From contig BTPG01000004.1 of assembly GCA_036245525.1 (NCBI GenBank), forward strand, positions 13,900,343 through 13,964,342: a DNA stretch of 64,000 bases, given 5' to 3'. This document shows, piece after piece, positions 29,729-40,079 of the stretch. The notes under the pieces were generated by a model that worked only from the letters and a program-made list of their open reading frames with translations, was not told the DNA's origin and searched no databases. The first letter of the stretch is position 1; each line of letters starts with the position of its first letter. A program made the translations under genes and the position numbers. The stretch is from Semisulcospira habei (taxonomy: Eukaryota; Mollusca; Gastropoda; Semisulcospiridae).

Positions 29729-30622
29729 ATGAGTGGTCTTGGTCCAAAGCCTAGAATCATACCAGTTGCATGTCCGGTAACAGAGTTGAAAGATTTGGCA
29801 GACGTACAGGATTTTGAGAAAGAGGGAGAAATTGGAGAAATATATGGTTTTGAACTTGATTCAAATGGCATGTACAAGCGGAAAGTAATTGTTGACATGA
29901 AAGACGGTGAAAGACAGATTCCTAAACTTGGTCAGCTTCGTGATGTTACTGTGCCTGTTGCACCTAATCTTATAAATAATGTGCCCTACAACTTAATACA
30001 TGTGGGTACTAAATGGGTGGTTTCACCTGTGCCACCTGCGCCTACGCCACCTCCAACAATTGACTGGGACATAAAGATTGAATTTATTAGTCCTTATGTA
30101 TACACTGATGACGAAGGTGCCTTAGTGTTTAGGAAGGTTGTTAACTCTGGGCCGCTGATTGCAAGTCTTGTTCCAAGTTTTTCTTCAGACTACAATAGCA
30201 GAGAAAAACTGAAAGTTGAAAATTATGAGAAACGGAGATATCTTCTTACGCACAGGAAGGGTAGGTCTGATGCAAGGGTAGTGTTTGCACCAGCAAACTT
30301 TGCCTTAGCAAGAGAAGCAACAATAGTATTTGAAATTATCTTGAGATCTATTGCTTCTGTAAAAGAGGCAGATATAGCGCAGGGAATTAAACTTACATGG
30401 AATGACACAGTGACAGAGTCATCAAAGGTCTTTATTGCTATAACAAAAAATAATGATGTTATTAATGTTTCGAGCAGTATTCCTGCTGTCAAGGTGGTGG
30501 TTGACAAACTAACTTTTGTTAGTCTAACTTTCATAAACCTTGAACACATTGATCTTGTTGCATTTTATTATGCTAGCAAATTATATACTTTTGAAGAGTT
30601 GCAAAATGTAATTGCTGATTAA
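29729..30622 (+). CDS. Polinton hypothetical protein, 297 aa
   Basis: ATG 29729 (MSGLGPKPR) is chosen over an in-frame Met at 29717, because the element B homologue starts MSTGPKPR and TATAAAA touches this ATG. It contains a compact N-terminal domain (about 1-100), a Pro-rich linker VSPVPPAPTPPP (about 105-116) and a C-terminal beta-rich domain (about 117-297) with EGALVFRKVVNSGPLIASLV and IVFEIILRSI. The two-domain layout with a Pro linker would fit a shaft-plus-head virion protein, but this is inference. No catalytic motif is seen; in particular no adenain-like His..Cys arrangement was recognised. Confidence 0.65.
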   Translation: MSGLGPKPRIIPVACPVTELKDLADVQDFEKEGEIGEIYGFELDSNGMYKRKVIVDMKDGERQIPKLGQLRDVTVPVAPNLINNVPYNLIHVGTKWVVSPVPPAPTPPPTIDWDIKIEFISPYVYTDDEGALVFRKVVNSGPLIASLVPSFSSDYNSREKLKVENYEKRRYLLTHRKGRSDARVVFAPANFALAREATIVFEIILRSIASVKEADIAQGIKLTWNDTVTESSKVFIAITKNNDVINVSSSIPAVKVVVDKLTFVSLTFINLEHIDLVAFYYASKLYTFEELQNVIAD

Positions 30623-30647
30623 ATAAAAAATATTTGTTAATAAAAAA

Positions 30648-31343
30648 ATGGTAAACTTCTATCCGCAACTACCAACGCTTGAGCCAACTGAAACAAATGT
30701 GATGACAAAAACAATGCTTGTGCCTGATCCACAGGTGACATCTGTGCCAATTGCTTCAGATAAAACATTACCAGCTGATGCATTCAGATTAAATAATATA
30801 ACAGAATCTTTGAAATATTTGGAAAGTGAAGAGGCTAAGTACTCACGGTGCAAAAGGAGGTATAAGTCAGTATTTAATTCTGTTCAAAACACTTCTATGG
30901 CTATTGGTGCAGTTTCAGCTGGATTATCTGTAGGAGGTATAACTCTTTTCGCCACAGGAATTGGAAGTTTCGCTGGAATAGCAATTGAGGCTGTTAGCGT
31001 TGCTACATGTCTGGCTTGCTTTGGTTTGGAAGCCTTAAACAAGAGGTTTCACACAAAATTACAGAAACATGAAGCATTGAGTACTCTGGCTGGTGCAAAG
31101 CTGAGCAGTATGAAACTTATTATCAGTAAGGCATTGAATGATAATTGTATTGATGACGAAGAATTTAAGCGCGTCCAAGATGATTTAAATAACTACAAAA
31201 AACAGAAATCTGAAATACAGAATAAAATGCGTAGTCAATCACCTGTGAATATTGAAGAACTGAAGGCCAGTTTTTTAGCAGAGGGAAAAAGGATAGGGGT
31301 TCAGGAAACCACAGAAAAACTACACAATCTTTTAAACAAATAA
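30648..31343 (+). CDS. Polinton membrane-active protein, 231 aa
   Basis: Last gene of element A. The N-terminal ~60 residues are polar and Pro/Thr-rich. A charged stretch KYLESEEAKYSRCKRRYK (about 63-80) precedes a long Gly/Ala-rich hydrophobic region (about 88-135, AIGAVSAGLSVGGITLFATG, GIAIEAVSVATCLACFG). Then comes the strongly conserved-looking HEALSTLAGAKLSSMKLIIS and a charged C-terminal helix. The glycine-zipper-like hydrophobic block suggests membrane insertion. Element B has a relic of the same gene at 52230-52799 with high similarity in the hydrophobic and HEALSTLAGAKL parts. Function unknown. Confidence 0.7.
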   Translation: MVNFYPQLPTLEPTETNVMTKTMLVPDPQVTSVPIASDKTLPADAFRLNNITESLKYLESEEAKYSRCKRRYKSVFNSVQNTSMAIGAVSAGLSVGGITLFATGIGSFAGIAIEAVSVATCLACFGLEALNKRFHTKLQKHEALSTLAGAKLSSMKLIISKALNDNCIDDEEFKRVQDDLNNYKKQKSEIQNKMRSQSPVNIEELKASFLAEGKRIGVQETTEKLHNLLNK

Positions 31344-32765
31344 AAATCAGATTTGGTAATCGTTTATTAATGACATACACTTCACAGAGAGATGTCATGC
31401 CACTTACACAGTTTAATTATTTAATCCCATCAGCACCACCAGAATATTATTGATAAAAAAAAGTTTTTAGTTTGCCCTTGTGTCTTGGTAAAAAAGATTT
31501 AGTATACGTGACTAGAGTCAAGTTGTTATTAAGTACTTGTAAGTAATTAATAAGTTCTTAATGGTAAGTAGTTAATAAGTTCCTATTGTAACTCACTTTA
31601 AGGTAACCTAAAGTTAGTTGTAACTTAAAATTAAAACAAAACTTATCTTTTAGGTTTAGATGATGTTTCTTAACACATAAAATCCATTTCTAGCAAAACA
31701 CATCTTGCTTTCAAAAATGACTACACAACCTTGCTTTCAAAATGACTACACACCTTGTTTTCACAACCTGTAAATACTACTGCATGAAGCAAACTATTTA
31801 GCCTAAAAGCACCACTCATGACAAGCAAACACCCTTTGTCAGTGCCCACGTCATCAGTCCTGTTTCCTGTTCAAACTGGTTTGTTCATGAGTGCAGAATA
31901 AAATCAGTAGACAAAACCAGGCAGTCTAACAAGCAGAGATATAAATCACCACTCTTACCACTTTTGACTATCACTTGTGTATGCATGGAGTGGAAATAAA
32001 TTACTGTTCCAGCATGAAGTTAAAAGGTTTTTAAAATGTGGTTATGATACAGCAGTTTTACAAATTCTAGTCATCAGTTTCTCAAGTATTGTTATGACAT
32101 AGCAGTTTTTCAAGTACATTCTAGTCAACAGTTTCTCGAGTGTGGTATTAAATAACAAGTCATGCACAGCACCTAGAGTGTTGTGTAAACAGTCATGTAC
32201 AGTTTCTCTCAAGTGTAGTGTAAACACAGTCAGCAGTTTTTCAAGTACATTGAATAATATCACTCAACATTAAACACTCCCCTCAGCATAAAATACAAGA
32301 AAGATCTTAACTTAAAGCTTTTCTCTGTTTTCCATCAGGTTGCAAACTCATTTTAACTCTGTGCCTGTAAAGACTTCATGGTGTTTATACATAGAGTGAG
32401 TCAGTTTCGTCAGTGCATGTAATGTTGGTATAAGCACGTGTTTGAGTTTGCTATTTTGCATTTTATGAAAAGGTTAACAGAGGTGAACAGGTTCTTATGA
32501 ATACCTAGTCAGGAGTGATACATATCATGAGGGGGAAAGTACATATGGGATTTCGGTTTTATAGGGCACTAGTCCTGATAAGAAAATTTGAATAATTGCA
32601 GCGCATTATGGTATATCTGAATAGAGGTGGATTTCAGATAAGTGTAGACATGAGGTGTTTGTGTATGTAATAGCTCCAGGGTTGTCAGCACTGGTTTGAC
32701 CAGGGTGTTTGGTTGATTATTTTTTTTTGTCTATGGGGGAAGGGGGATGGAGGGGACACAATGAG
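31344..32765. other. Right flank of element A, non-coding
   Basis: The first ~90 bp (TTGGTAATCGTTTATTA and CACTTCACAGAGAGATG) match the flank of element B (about 52085-52150), so the virus extends beyond its last gene. From 31500 to 31620 there are repeated TAAGTARTTAATAAGTTC motifs. Between 32045 and 32260 a degenerate CAGTTTTTCAAGTACATT motif recurs about four times. No open gene and no inverted copy of the left end were found. Confidence 0.5.
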
Positions 32766-32886
32766 TTAACCCCTTAAAAATGTGGCTGTTTAAATAATAA
32801 TGATTTAGGGGTAACTTCCAATGGTATTTACTCTGTGTGGGAGACATGGACAATGGAGGGTCAAAAGGTTATAATCGAGGGGTTAA
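32766..32886. mobile_element. Possible short TTAA-flanked MITE
   Basis: GAGTTAACCCCT at the left and AGGGGTTAACTC at the right bound 121 bp, with TTAA at 32766-32769 and 32883-32886. The inverted ends are short (about 11 bp including the flank), so the call is tentative. Confidence 0.4.
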
Positions 32887-33064
32887 CTCAGTCATTATGT
32901 TAATGATGCTTTAGACCACTCAGTATTACTCTCTCTGGCAAAAAGCAGGCATAGTTTCACATTTTCTTTTCTTCTCAAATACCTTTTTGAACTTCAAACT
33001 CAAACTTGGTACAGAATGGTAAAATCTTTGTGTGCAAAGATGACACACTTACTCCAGCAAATGG

Positions 33065-33277
33065 TTAACCCTTTTAGCACCGGATCCCTACAGCAGGAGA
33101 TGGCTTGACCATGATAATTCAAGGGTAGTGCCACATTAGCTTGGCGTCTGAAGGCGCCAAGCTAATCTGGCACTATCCTTCAAGAATTATGGTCAAGCCA
33201 TCTCCTGCAACTGGTACATAGTCGTTAGTCAACACCCCAAAATGTGAGAATTGGGACTTTGAGGCTAAAAGGGTTAA
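33065..33277. mobile_element. piggyBac-type hairpin MITE, variant ends (complete)
   Basis: TTAA at 33065-33068 and 33274-33277 bound 213 bp. Inverted ends are CCCTTTTAGC and GCTAAAAGGG. The interior is a ~105 bp hairpin: GCAGGAGATGGCTTGACCAT pairs with ATGGTCAAGCCATCTCCTGC around a GGCGCCAAGCTAATCTGG core. The core matches the 5508-type hairpin, but the TIR differs, so it is a sister subfamily. Confidence 0.8.
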
Positions 33278-33462
33278 CACTAGCACACATGGGATGACTG
33301 GGCTGAACAGTTTCAAAAGTCTTGTTAAATAAACAGAACGACATGCCTGTCAGCTTTGGCTGAAAAAATGTTCACACGTTCAGTCACTTCTCAACACCCA
33401 CGCACTCACCACCATGGCCTCATTTCCTAAATGTTGGAGATGTCGCATAACCACTACAATAT

Positions 33463-33575
33463 GCACGAGATAGATCAAAAAGGATAATTCCAAGGGTAGA
33501 GCCAGATTAGCGTTGCACCTAATGGTGCCAAGCTAATCTGGCACTACCCTTGAATTATCCTGGTTGATCCATCTC
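33463..33575. repeat. Hairpin MITE core, ends not defined
   Basis: GGATAATTCCAAGGGTAGAG pairs with CTACCCTTGAATTATCC around a GGTGCCAAGCTAATCTGG core; outer arms GCACGAGATAGATCA and TGATCCATCTCGT. Same hairpin family as 33065-33277, without recognisable TTAA ends. Confidence 0.65.
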
Positions 33576-33610
33576 GTCAGGTCTATACAGATGTGTCGGT
33601 GTATTTTGAG

Positions 33611-33696
<86 letters not shown>
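33611..33696 (+). repeat. (TG)~41 abutting a splice acceptor
   Basis: A long TG run with one CG interruption ends immediately before TTTCAG (33695-33700), the acceptor of the exon at 33701. The polypyrimidine tract is thus replaced by TG repeats. Confidence 0.9.
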
Positions 33697-33697
<1 letters not shown>

Positions 33698-33700
33698 CAG

Positions 33701-33808
33701 ACAGCAAACGTTGACAAAAAGTTATCCTCTTCCGATTGGAAGCTGGATGATATGAAATTCTTCATGCAGGTCGATGCCTTCACTCAGCGTTGTAAAGACC
33801 TGTTGGAG
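33701..33808 (+). CDS. Single exon of a dynein heavy chain-like gene
   Basis: A 108-bp (36-codon) phase-0 exon with acceptor TTTCAG|ACAGC and donor TTGGAG|GTAGGT. The encoded end MKFFMQVDAFTQRC then KDLLE resembles the N-terminal DHC_N1 region of axonemal dynein heavy chains, where an F..hDAF.QRC.DLhEV pattern is typical. This is judged from memory of the family, not from a search. No neighbouring exon of the same gene was recognised: upstream lies the endogenous virus and downstream repeats. It may be one small exon in very large introns, or a stray duplicated exon. Confidence 0.6.
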
Positions 33809-34262
33809 GTAGGTTGTCATCACCCACACCCCTCCTTCTGTGGATTAGGCTGTAGGGGTTGACAGTAAATCAAACAATGACCGGCCTCAAGCAGTGAAAT
33901 ACAGTCCTACCTTCATATCACTCATGGCACCACGCGGTCTCACAATAACTCAATGCGCAAAGGACATCGGACCGACGCCATTGCCCGCGCATGGCTGTGC
34001 GAAGGCCATCGACGGCCGATTTCGGCCCCGATGGCCTTTTACGCATCGGGAATGAGCGTTCTTCTATATCCATTTCAGTTTCCCCCCCCCCCCCCCCCCC
34101 CCCCCTGGCAGTCGGTCCGTTTTTTGTGTGTTTTTTTTTTCAATGGCGGTATAGCTGGCGAAGACAAGGCACACTTTCAATCCTAGACTATCGCACCGAA
34201 GAATGGTGACATTAACCCATTTAAACCCCAAGACCACATTTGCCAAATTTGGGAGGTGCTAG
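33809..34262. other. No gene; poly-C tract
   Basis: A run of about 24 C at 34082-34105 followed by T-rich sequence. No exon seen after the dynein-like exon's donor. Confidence 0.4.
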
Positions 34263-34440
34263 TTAACCTATATCCTACTGAGGCTAAAAGCTTCAAATGT
34301 GTACACTGCCATAGGCAAGCTACATTATAGTACTCACGGTTAAGGATATAGACCGGTGGCTTTAGTTCAAGGGTGGTACCAGAATAGCTTGGCGCCTACA
34401 GGCGTCAAGCTATTCTGGCACTACCCTTGAAATATATTAG
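34263..34440. mobile_element. piggyBac-type hairpin MITE, right end replaced by (CA)n
   Basis: TTAACCTATATCCTACTGAGG at 34263 is a diverged left end of the 5508-type MITE. The hairpin (34364-34433) is intact. The expected right end is interrupted after GTCAAACTTGTTTC, where a CA-rich stretch starts. Confidence 0.7.
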
Positions 34441-34494
34441 TCAAACTTGTTTCAAACACACACACACATACACACACACATACAGACTCACACA

Positions 34495-34550
<56 letters not shown>

Positions 34551-34590
34551 GCTTCGCGCCAAAAATACGTTGAGCAGCGAGCATATCTTA
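34441..34590 (+). repeat. (CA)n with dispersed flank
   Basis: A CA-rich stretch (about 34456-34548) is followed by GCTTCGCGCCAAAAATACG and GAGCAGCGAG, matching the flank of the CA run at 18251. Confidence 0.8.
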
Positions 34591-34894
34591 ACTAGTCATA
34601 ACGCAATTTTATTAGTGTTACTTCCGTTGTCAGAGGTTTAGGCCTGCCTGCCTTTGACATCATGGACATGCTATTCAATTCGCCCCACCGCGACCCGTCC
34701 TAAAAAGTCCCTTCTATAAAATAGTAGGGAACTTAACAACAACAATAGAAATGTGAACACGGAAGTGGAGGTACCGTAGCTTGACACACAATACTGACCG
34801 ACGACTGAAATTCAAGTTCTTCCTCTTTACGTGAGTGGGACGGAGATCTAAGTAAATTTATGGAATAAGCGAACAACCTTCCAGAATACACAAA

Positions 34895-34963
34895 TGTGCT
34901 GGTCTGTGATTGTGGTCATTATGGTTGCCAGTCGTAAGGTCCAAAATCACAGACCAGCACACA
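34895..34963. repeat. GGTCTGTGATT hairpin element
   Basis: Arms TGTGCTGGTCTGTGATTGTG and CCAAAATCACAGACCAGCAC form a 69-bp inverted repeat with a ~25 bp loop. Related arms occur at 9528 and 13954. Confidence 0.75.
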
Positions 34964-35148
34964 CACCAGCCTGGCGTAAGGCCTAATGCATTGGTGAAAA
35001 CTGACTTGTTGGTGTCAGCGTGTTTGCCGTCGTTTTTGCGCAGGCGTACGTGTGAGTGCAATAGCGATGAGGTGTTAGTGTAAAACCAAAGTGCAGTGCC
35101 AGTCGGGACACATCACAGAACTGATTGCACAGACCACTTGCACACCAA

Positions 35149-35150
<2 letters not shown>

Positions 35151-35236
<86 letters not shown>

Positions 35237-35300
35237 AATGAACAATGAACAATGAACCTGTATTTTCCAACGGTAGAAGTTATTGGTAACAGGACCAGTT
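35151..35300 (-). mobile_element. (GA)n run next to a (CATTGTT)n-tailed retroposon end
   Basis: (GA)~41 at 35151-35234 is followed by a minus-strand retroposon 3' end: CTGGTCCTGTTACCAATAAC, TACCGTTGGAAAATA, then tandem GTTCATT units. The same ~65 bp end is inserted in the LINE at 42016-42082, so it is a mobile SINE or LINE tail. Confidence 0.7.
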
Positions 35301-35375
35301 TTCAAACTTGCCGTTGCCACATCTACTACATAAATGACATAGACATGTAAACATACACATACCACACACTGACGC

Positions 35376-35560
35376 ATGTATGCACTCGCTCACGCACGCA
35401 CGCCCGCACATACGCACGCACACGCACGCTCACACACACACACAAACACAAACTTGCACACGCACGCACTTAGACACACACGCACACATATACACATACG
35501 CTCTCGGACACGCACTCCAGACATACGTACGCGCATAACGCGTACGCACAAAAATATAAA
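35376..35560 (+). repeat. Degenerate CA/GCAC-rich low complexity
   Basis: Interrupted CACA and CGCACGCA motifs without coding pattern. Confidence 0.7.
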
Positions 35561-35649
35561 ATGAGTAAAAAATGCAAAGTAAAGCAATACACAGAAAATC
35601 ATTAAGTACATTAGAATTCATACAGCAAAGGCAAATATGTATATATGTG

Positions 35650-35881
<232 letters not shown>

Positions 35882-35949
35882 AGCGCGCGCCCAAAAATAT
35901 CGCGTACACACATATGAAGGCAAAAACATTATATATAGTACATGCAGTA

Positions 35950-36145
35950 TTCAATGTACTTTTTTGGGGGAGCTGGGTGGCACGGTGGTAAAAGCATTTG
36001 CCTCCAGACCAAAAGGTCCCGGGTTCGAATCCAGCTTGGGTCAAAATTTGCTCAGACCCTTTTTCGTTGTCCCCGTCTTTGAAATCACCCTCGTGGTGGA
36101 CAAAAGACGTTAAGCCCTAAACATTTATTTTTTCAATGTACTTTT
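35950..36145 (+). mobile_element. tRNA-derived SINE, 14-bp TSD
   Basis: TTCAATGTACTTTT at 35950-35963 and 36132-36145 flanks a 168-bp element. The head is tRNA-like, with A box TGGCACGGTGG (35978-35988) and a perfect B box GGTTCGAATCC (36022-36032). The tail has AAAAGACGTTAAGCCCTAAA and ends in T-rich sequence. Pol III transcription is expected from the boxes. The tRNA part lacks the proper 3' acceptor pairing, so it is not a tRNA gene. Confidence 0.88.
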
Positions 36146-36196
36146 GACACTCAGATATTATGGTCCACTGTATAGTATATATATAAAAAAAAAAAC

Positions 36197-36231
36197 AGAC
36201 GCTCTCTCTCTCTCTCTCTGTCTCTCTCACT

Positions 36232-36280
<49 letters not shown>

Positions 36281-36320
36281 TCTCACACACACAAACATTC
36301 ACACACCTGTACACACGCGC
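36197..36320 (+). repeat. (TC)n-(AC)n microsatellite
   Basis: TC repeats then AC repeats, with the minus-strand LINE 3' end beginning just after (about 36340). Confidence 0.85.
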
Positions 36321-36339
36321 AAGTTATCCCTGTACTGTA

Positions 36340-38787
36340 ATGATTAGATTACGTCAGAGATTCTAGGTGTTTGAAGAGGCTGACCCTAAATGAGGTGAGC
36401 GTCTTTGCGTTTCTGATTTCTGCAGAAATAGAATTCCAGAATGAACTTCCCGAGAATGACAAACTGGTTTTGAATAAATCAATACGCGGCAGGGGTACTT
36501 TGAAATGGTGTCCATGTCTAGAAGCCACAGATATCCGTTCTGAGAAAAAAAAACCTCAAGTACAGTGGACATGATTGCTTGTACAGCTTGTACATCAATA
36601 CACCTTTATTGAACTGAAAGTGATGGGATAGAGGGAGCATTTTTAAAGTTTTAAGCTTTTCGTCAGTTGAGAGTTCGGGATCGAGAAATATAAGCTTAGC
36701 AGCTCTCCTATGTAGGGAGTTCAGCTTCTTCAAATGTACATCACTAGAACCATCCCACACTGTTGATGCATAGTCTATGTGCGATTTGACATGAGCATTG
36801 TAGAAAAGAAGACGTGCATCTGTGTCAGTAATTGTTTTCAATTTTGACAACATATACAGGCCGCTGGAAACCCTTTTGCACACATTATTAATATGCAGTT
36901 GTCATTTAAGCTGATCATCTATAGTGACCCCCAAGAGGCGGTGGTGTGATACTTGCTCAATTGGGCTGTCGTTTATACACAGACTAAGAGAGAGCGGGCA
37001 TAGCTGGTGCTTTTGACGTGTGGTTATAACCATACATTCTGTTTTTGACGGATTCAGGGACATGGAGTTGGAATGACACCAGTCGGTGACCTCATGCAGG
37101 CTTTCCTGCAGACGCGTGCTAATTGCAGCTACATCTTTGTGAAGAGTATGTAGTGTGCAGTCGTCAGCAAACATGTCACAAGAAATATCGCGGCAACTAA
37201 TATGCAGTGGAAGGTCATTGATAAATATGCAGAACAGCAATGGCCCGAGGACAGAGCCCTGAGGCACTCCGCTTTTGACGAGACCATACGAGGAGTAGGA
37301 TCCATTTAACAGTACTCTTTGCTTCCTTCCGCTTAAATATGAAGTAAACAATGAGACAGCACCTGCATTGCAGAGATATGCTTGAAGTTTTGACAAAAGA
37401 ATGTTATGATTTACAAGGTCAAAAGCTTTCTTAAAATCAATAAAGATCGACCCAGTTATTTGGGAGTTATTCATGGATGCTAGCCACGCATCAATAAGTC
37501 TTGTCAGTGCCGTGTGGCAAGAATGCTTGGGGCGAAAGCCGGACTGAAATACGTGCAAAAGACTGCGACTCTCCAAATATTGATAAAGGAGTTTGTGCAC
37601 GTGTCTTTCAAGAGGTTTGGAAAGGCTGGATAATATTGAAATGGGTCTATAGTTATTAACATCAGACAGATCTTTTGATTTAGGCAAAGGGATAACCTTG
37701 GCTTGCTTCAGTTCTGGTGGAAACATATTTTGCTGGGTACATAAGTTATAAATATACGTTAACGATTCTACTGTATAGGGAAGGGAAAGTTTCAGTATTT
37801 TAGGGCTGATCTCGTCAGGTCCCGATGACTTTTTGTTTTTCAGTGACCGGATCAGTTTTCCTACTTCATACACAGCTAGAGGCGGTATAGAGAATGGGGG
37901 TTTGTCCTTAGTCTTCTGCTTACAGAAGTTAAGTAGGGCCTCCGGGCATGTGTAAGACGCGTTACCGCTTGAGGGTATGATTGACTCGGCAACAGACAGA
38001 AAATGTTTATTAAAAGTGTCTGCAGTAATACTAGAAGGAATGGCTGACGATTTCTTGCTGTTACCTCGGGTGACGAGATTAACCGCGCGCCAGAGTGTGG
38101 CAGTATCTCTGTCTTCTTTAATCATTCGTTCAAAGAGAGACTTTTGAGCCCTGCCTACCATAGACTTGACACGGTTACGTTGTTTTGTGTATTCGCTAAA
38201 TAGCTTGTGTCTCCTTAAGTCATTTCTCAATCTCATAGCTTCGATTATTTATTGGTTTAGCCAAGGCGGTAACGTGTGGTTTTTTACCCGCTTTTGCCGC
38301 AAAGGGGCGTGTTTGTTAAGTACTCTTGTAAAGAGTCCATACCAAACAGCCAGAGCCTTTTCAGGGTCAGTTTCGTTATTAACGACATTAAATGGTGTTT
38401 GATCAAGGTCTGCTAGAAAAGCAGACTGATTAAACTGTTTAAATGAGCGATACGTTATAGTTGTGTGCCCGTTCTTACGATGCACTGGCAGTTTTGTTGA
38501 CCATGAACACACAGTAGGAAAGTGATCACTGATGCTGAGGTCAGGAACACTAACATTGAATACACTAAGGGGACGGTTGGTGTAAATGTGATCAATGAGT
38601 GTTGCGGTTGTTTTTGTGATCCTAGTAGGGGCCGAAACTAACTGTTCTAAGCCTGTTTGTGTGGTGATGCAATCCCATGCGGTATGGGACTTCAACATAT
38701 CTATGTTAAAGTCGCCTAGTAGCAACGCGTCACAGTTAGGTAAGCCAAAATGTAGTAAAACTGTTGCCGCTAGGGTTTCACGTGAAA
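36340..38787 (-). mobile_element. Jockey/CR1-group LINE, decayed, 5' part cut by a Penelope-like element
   Basis: The endonuclease tail (38249-38787 on the minus strand: ALLLGDFNIDML, then SDHFPTVCS) is followed in frame, after a TAA, by a 444-codon reverse-transcriptase frame (36902-38236). This shows SGFRPKHSCHTAL, motif A SIFIDFKKAFDLV, GVPQGSVLGPLLF and catalytic FADD (MFADDCTL). A TGA then separates the thumb and connection part (36518-36883). A further frame change at a T-run precedes a C-terminal stretch with PLPRIDLFKTSLSFSGSS. There are at least three lesions, so it is inactive. Sequence 5' of the endonuclease motif is missing at the junction with the Penelope-like insertion. Clade assignment rests on motif style only. 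Confidence 0.85.
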
Positions 38788-39748
38788 GAAAAACAGAAGA
38801 TAGTGGTAGAAAACCCTTTAAAATAGAAACAGTTTTCATCAAGCCATCCTGCCGCCACCAAAAACGGTATCCCATTCTCCCAATTTCTGCGACTCCGTCG
38901 GATCTGCAGCAGCGACGACGACTTCACCAACCAGACCCAAACCATGGCCACTTTCTTCTCACACCAGGGATACCCCCAAGACATCGTCAACACCGCTCGT
39001 TCTAAGGCTGAGGCCACAAGCAGAAGTGAAGCTTTGAGGGAGAAAACTCACAGTGCTGCAGAGGACCGGCCGGTCCTGTGTATCACGTATCATCCTCACA
39101 ACATCCCCATCAAAAACATTCTCCTCAGGAACTTCCACATCATTCAGAATGACACAGTATTGAAAGACATATTTCCTGAGCCTCCGCTGGTCGCTTACAA
39201 ACGTGACACTAACCTAAGCGATCATCTTGTTCACAGTTCACTTTGCGCATCTAACACCTTACCACCTGGCACACACCCTTGTCAGCAACCACACTGCAAA
39301 GCATGTCCGTACATCAACACATCCCCCGTCATCACCGGACCCCTGTCATCTTTTCATGTCCACCGATCATTCACATGCCAGTCATCGGATATTGTCTATG
39401 TCATCTCGTGTTCTCACTGCCCAAAGATGTTGTATGTGGGGGAGACATACCGTACACTCCCTGAACGCTGCGAGGAGCATGTTCGTTCGATCCGCCTCGG
39501 ATACAACAACCAGGTTGGACGTCATTTCAACGAACCTCCTCATAGCCTCACACATTTCAGCATACGCATCCTTTGGCAAAATACATCCCACTTCATCCGC
39601 CGCAAAATGACAGAATCCTTTTTCGCGGACAGGCTTGGCACTTACCATCCGCGCGGCTTGAACATTCGCCCCTAGGGATGTATGCTCGGCCTGATGGGTA
39701 GTTGGTGCCAGGCTTGACCTCACTGTTGATACTGGATGCTACCTTTGA

Positions 39749-39754
39749 GTGTGT

Positions 39755-39831
<77 letters not shown>
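39749..39831 (+). repeat. (GT)n microsatellite inside the Penelope-like 3' region
   Basis: About 40 GT units with one AT interruption near the start. Confidence 0.9.
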
Positions 39832-39832
<1 letters not shown>

Positions 39833-39944
39833 ATGTGCCTGAGCTGCAGTAGGCACGAGTGAATGCGAATGTATGCAGTGACGTGTATGTATATAGACGT
39901 AAGTTTTGTGCTACGTGTTTTGTGCATGTGTATTTGCGTCATTA

Positions 39945-39994
<50 letters not shown>

Positions 39995-40079
39995 GTCATT
40001 CTAAATTCTCTCTATACAGGATGACGTCTTTTCTTTCTGGTGTTCTTTTCTGTTCTACGTTTGTTTCCATGTCACCTGA

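Larger units (their letters stand above)
18481..31430. mobile_element. Element A: Polinton/Maverick (adintovirus-like) endogenous virus
   Basis: A ~13 kb block of twelve tightly packed genes on both strands with intergenic gaps of mostly 10-100 bp, unlike the surrounding sparse DNA. It encodes the diagnostic Polinton set: retroviral-type DDE integrase, protein-primed family B DNA polymerase and A32/FtsK-like packaging ATPase, plus a probable jelly-roll capsid protein and several membrane or virion-like proteins. Integrase and polymerase are uninterrupted. The capsid gene carries a SINE, and the ATPase, capsid and a membrane protein each show a frame break at an A-run. No adenain-type protease is recognised. 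No terminal inverted repeat is visible: the first gene begins only a few bases after host-like repeat DNA on the left. So the left end is probably lost. The right end extends an unknown distance past 31343. Confidence 0.9.

Noticed and set aside
18481..31430. Terminal inverted repeats of element A
   Set aside because: Compared the region before 18485 with the region after 31343; no inverted match was found by eye.
35964..36040. tRNA gene
   Set aside because: Good A and B boxes, but it lies within a TSD-flanked SINE with a non-tRNA tail, and the acceptor stem does not close.
38595..38875. Plus-strand frame over the LINE/Penelope junction (38595-39005), and the N-terminus MGYRFWW of the minus-strand frame
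   Set aside because: Both read across the junction in frames unrelated to either element; the N-terminus is Penelope DNA read backwards.
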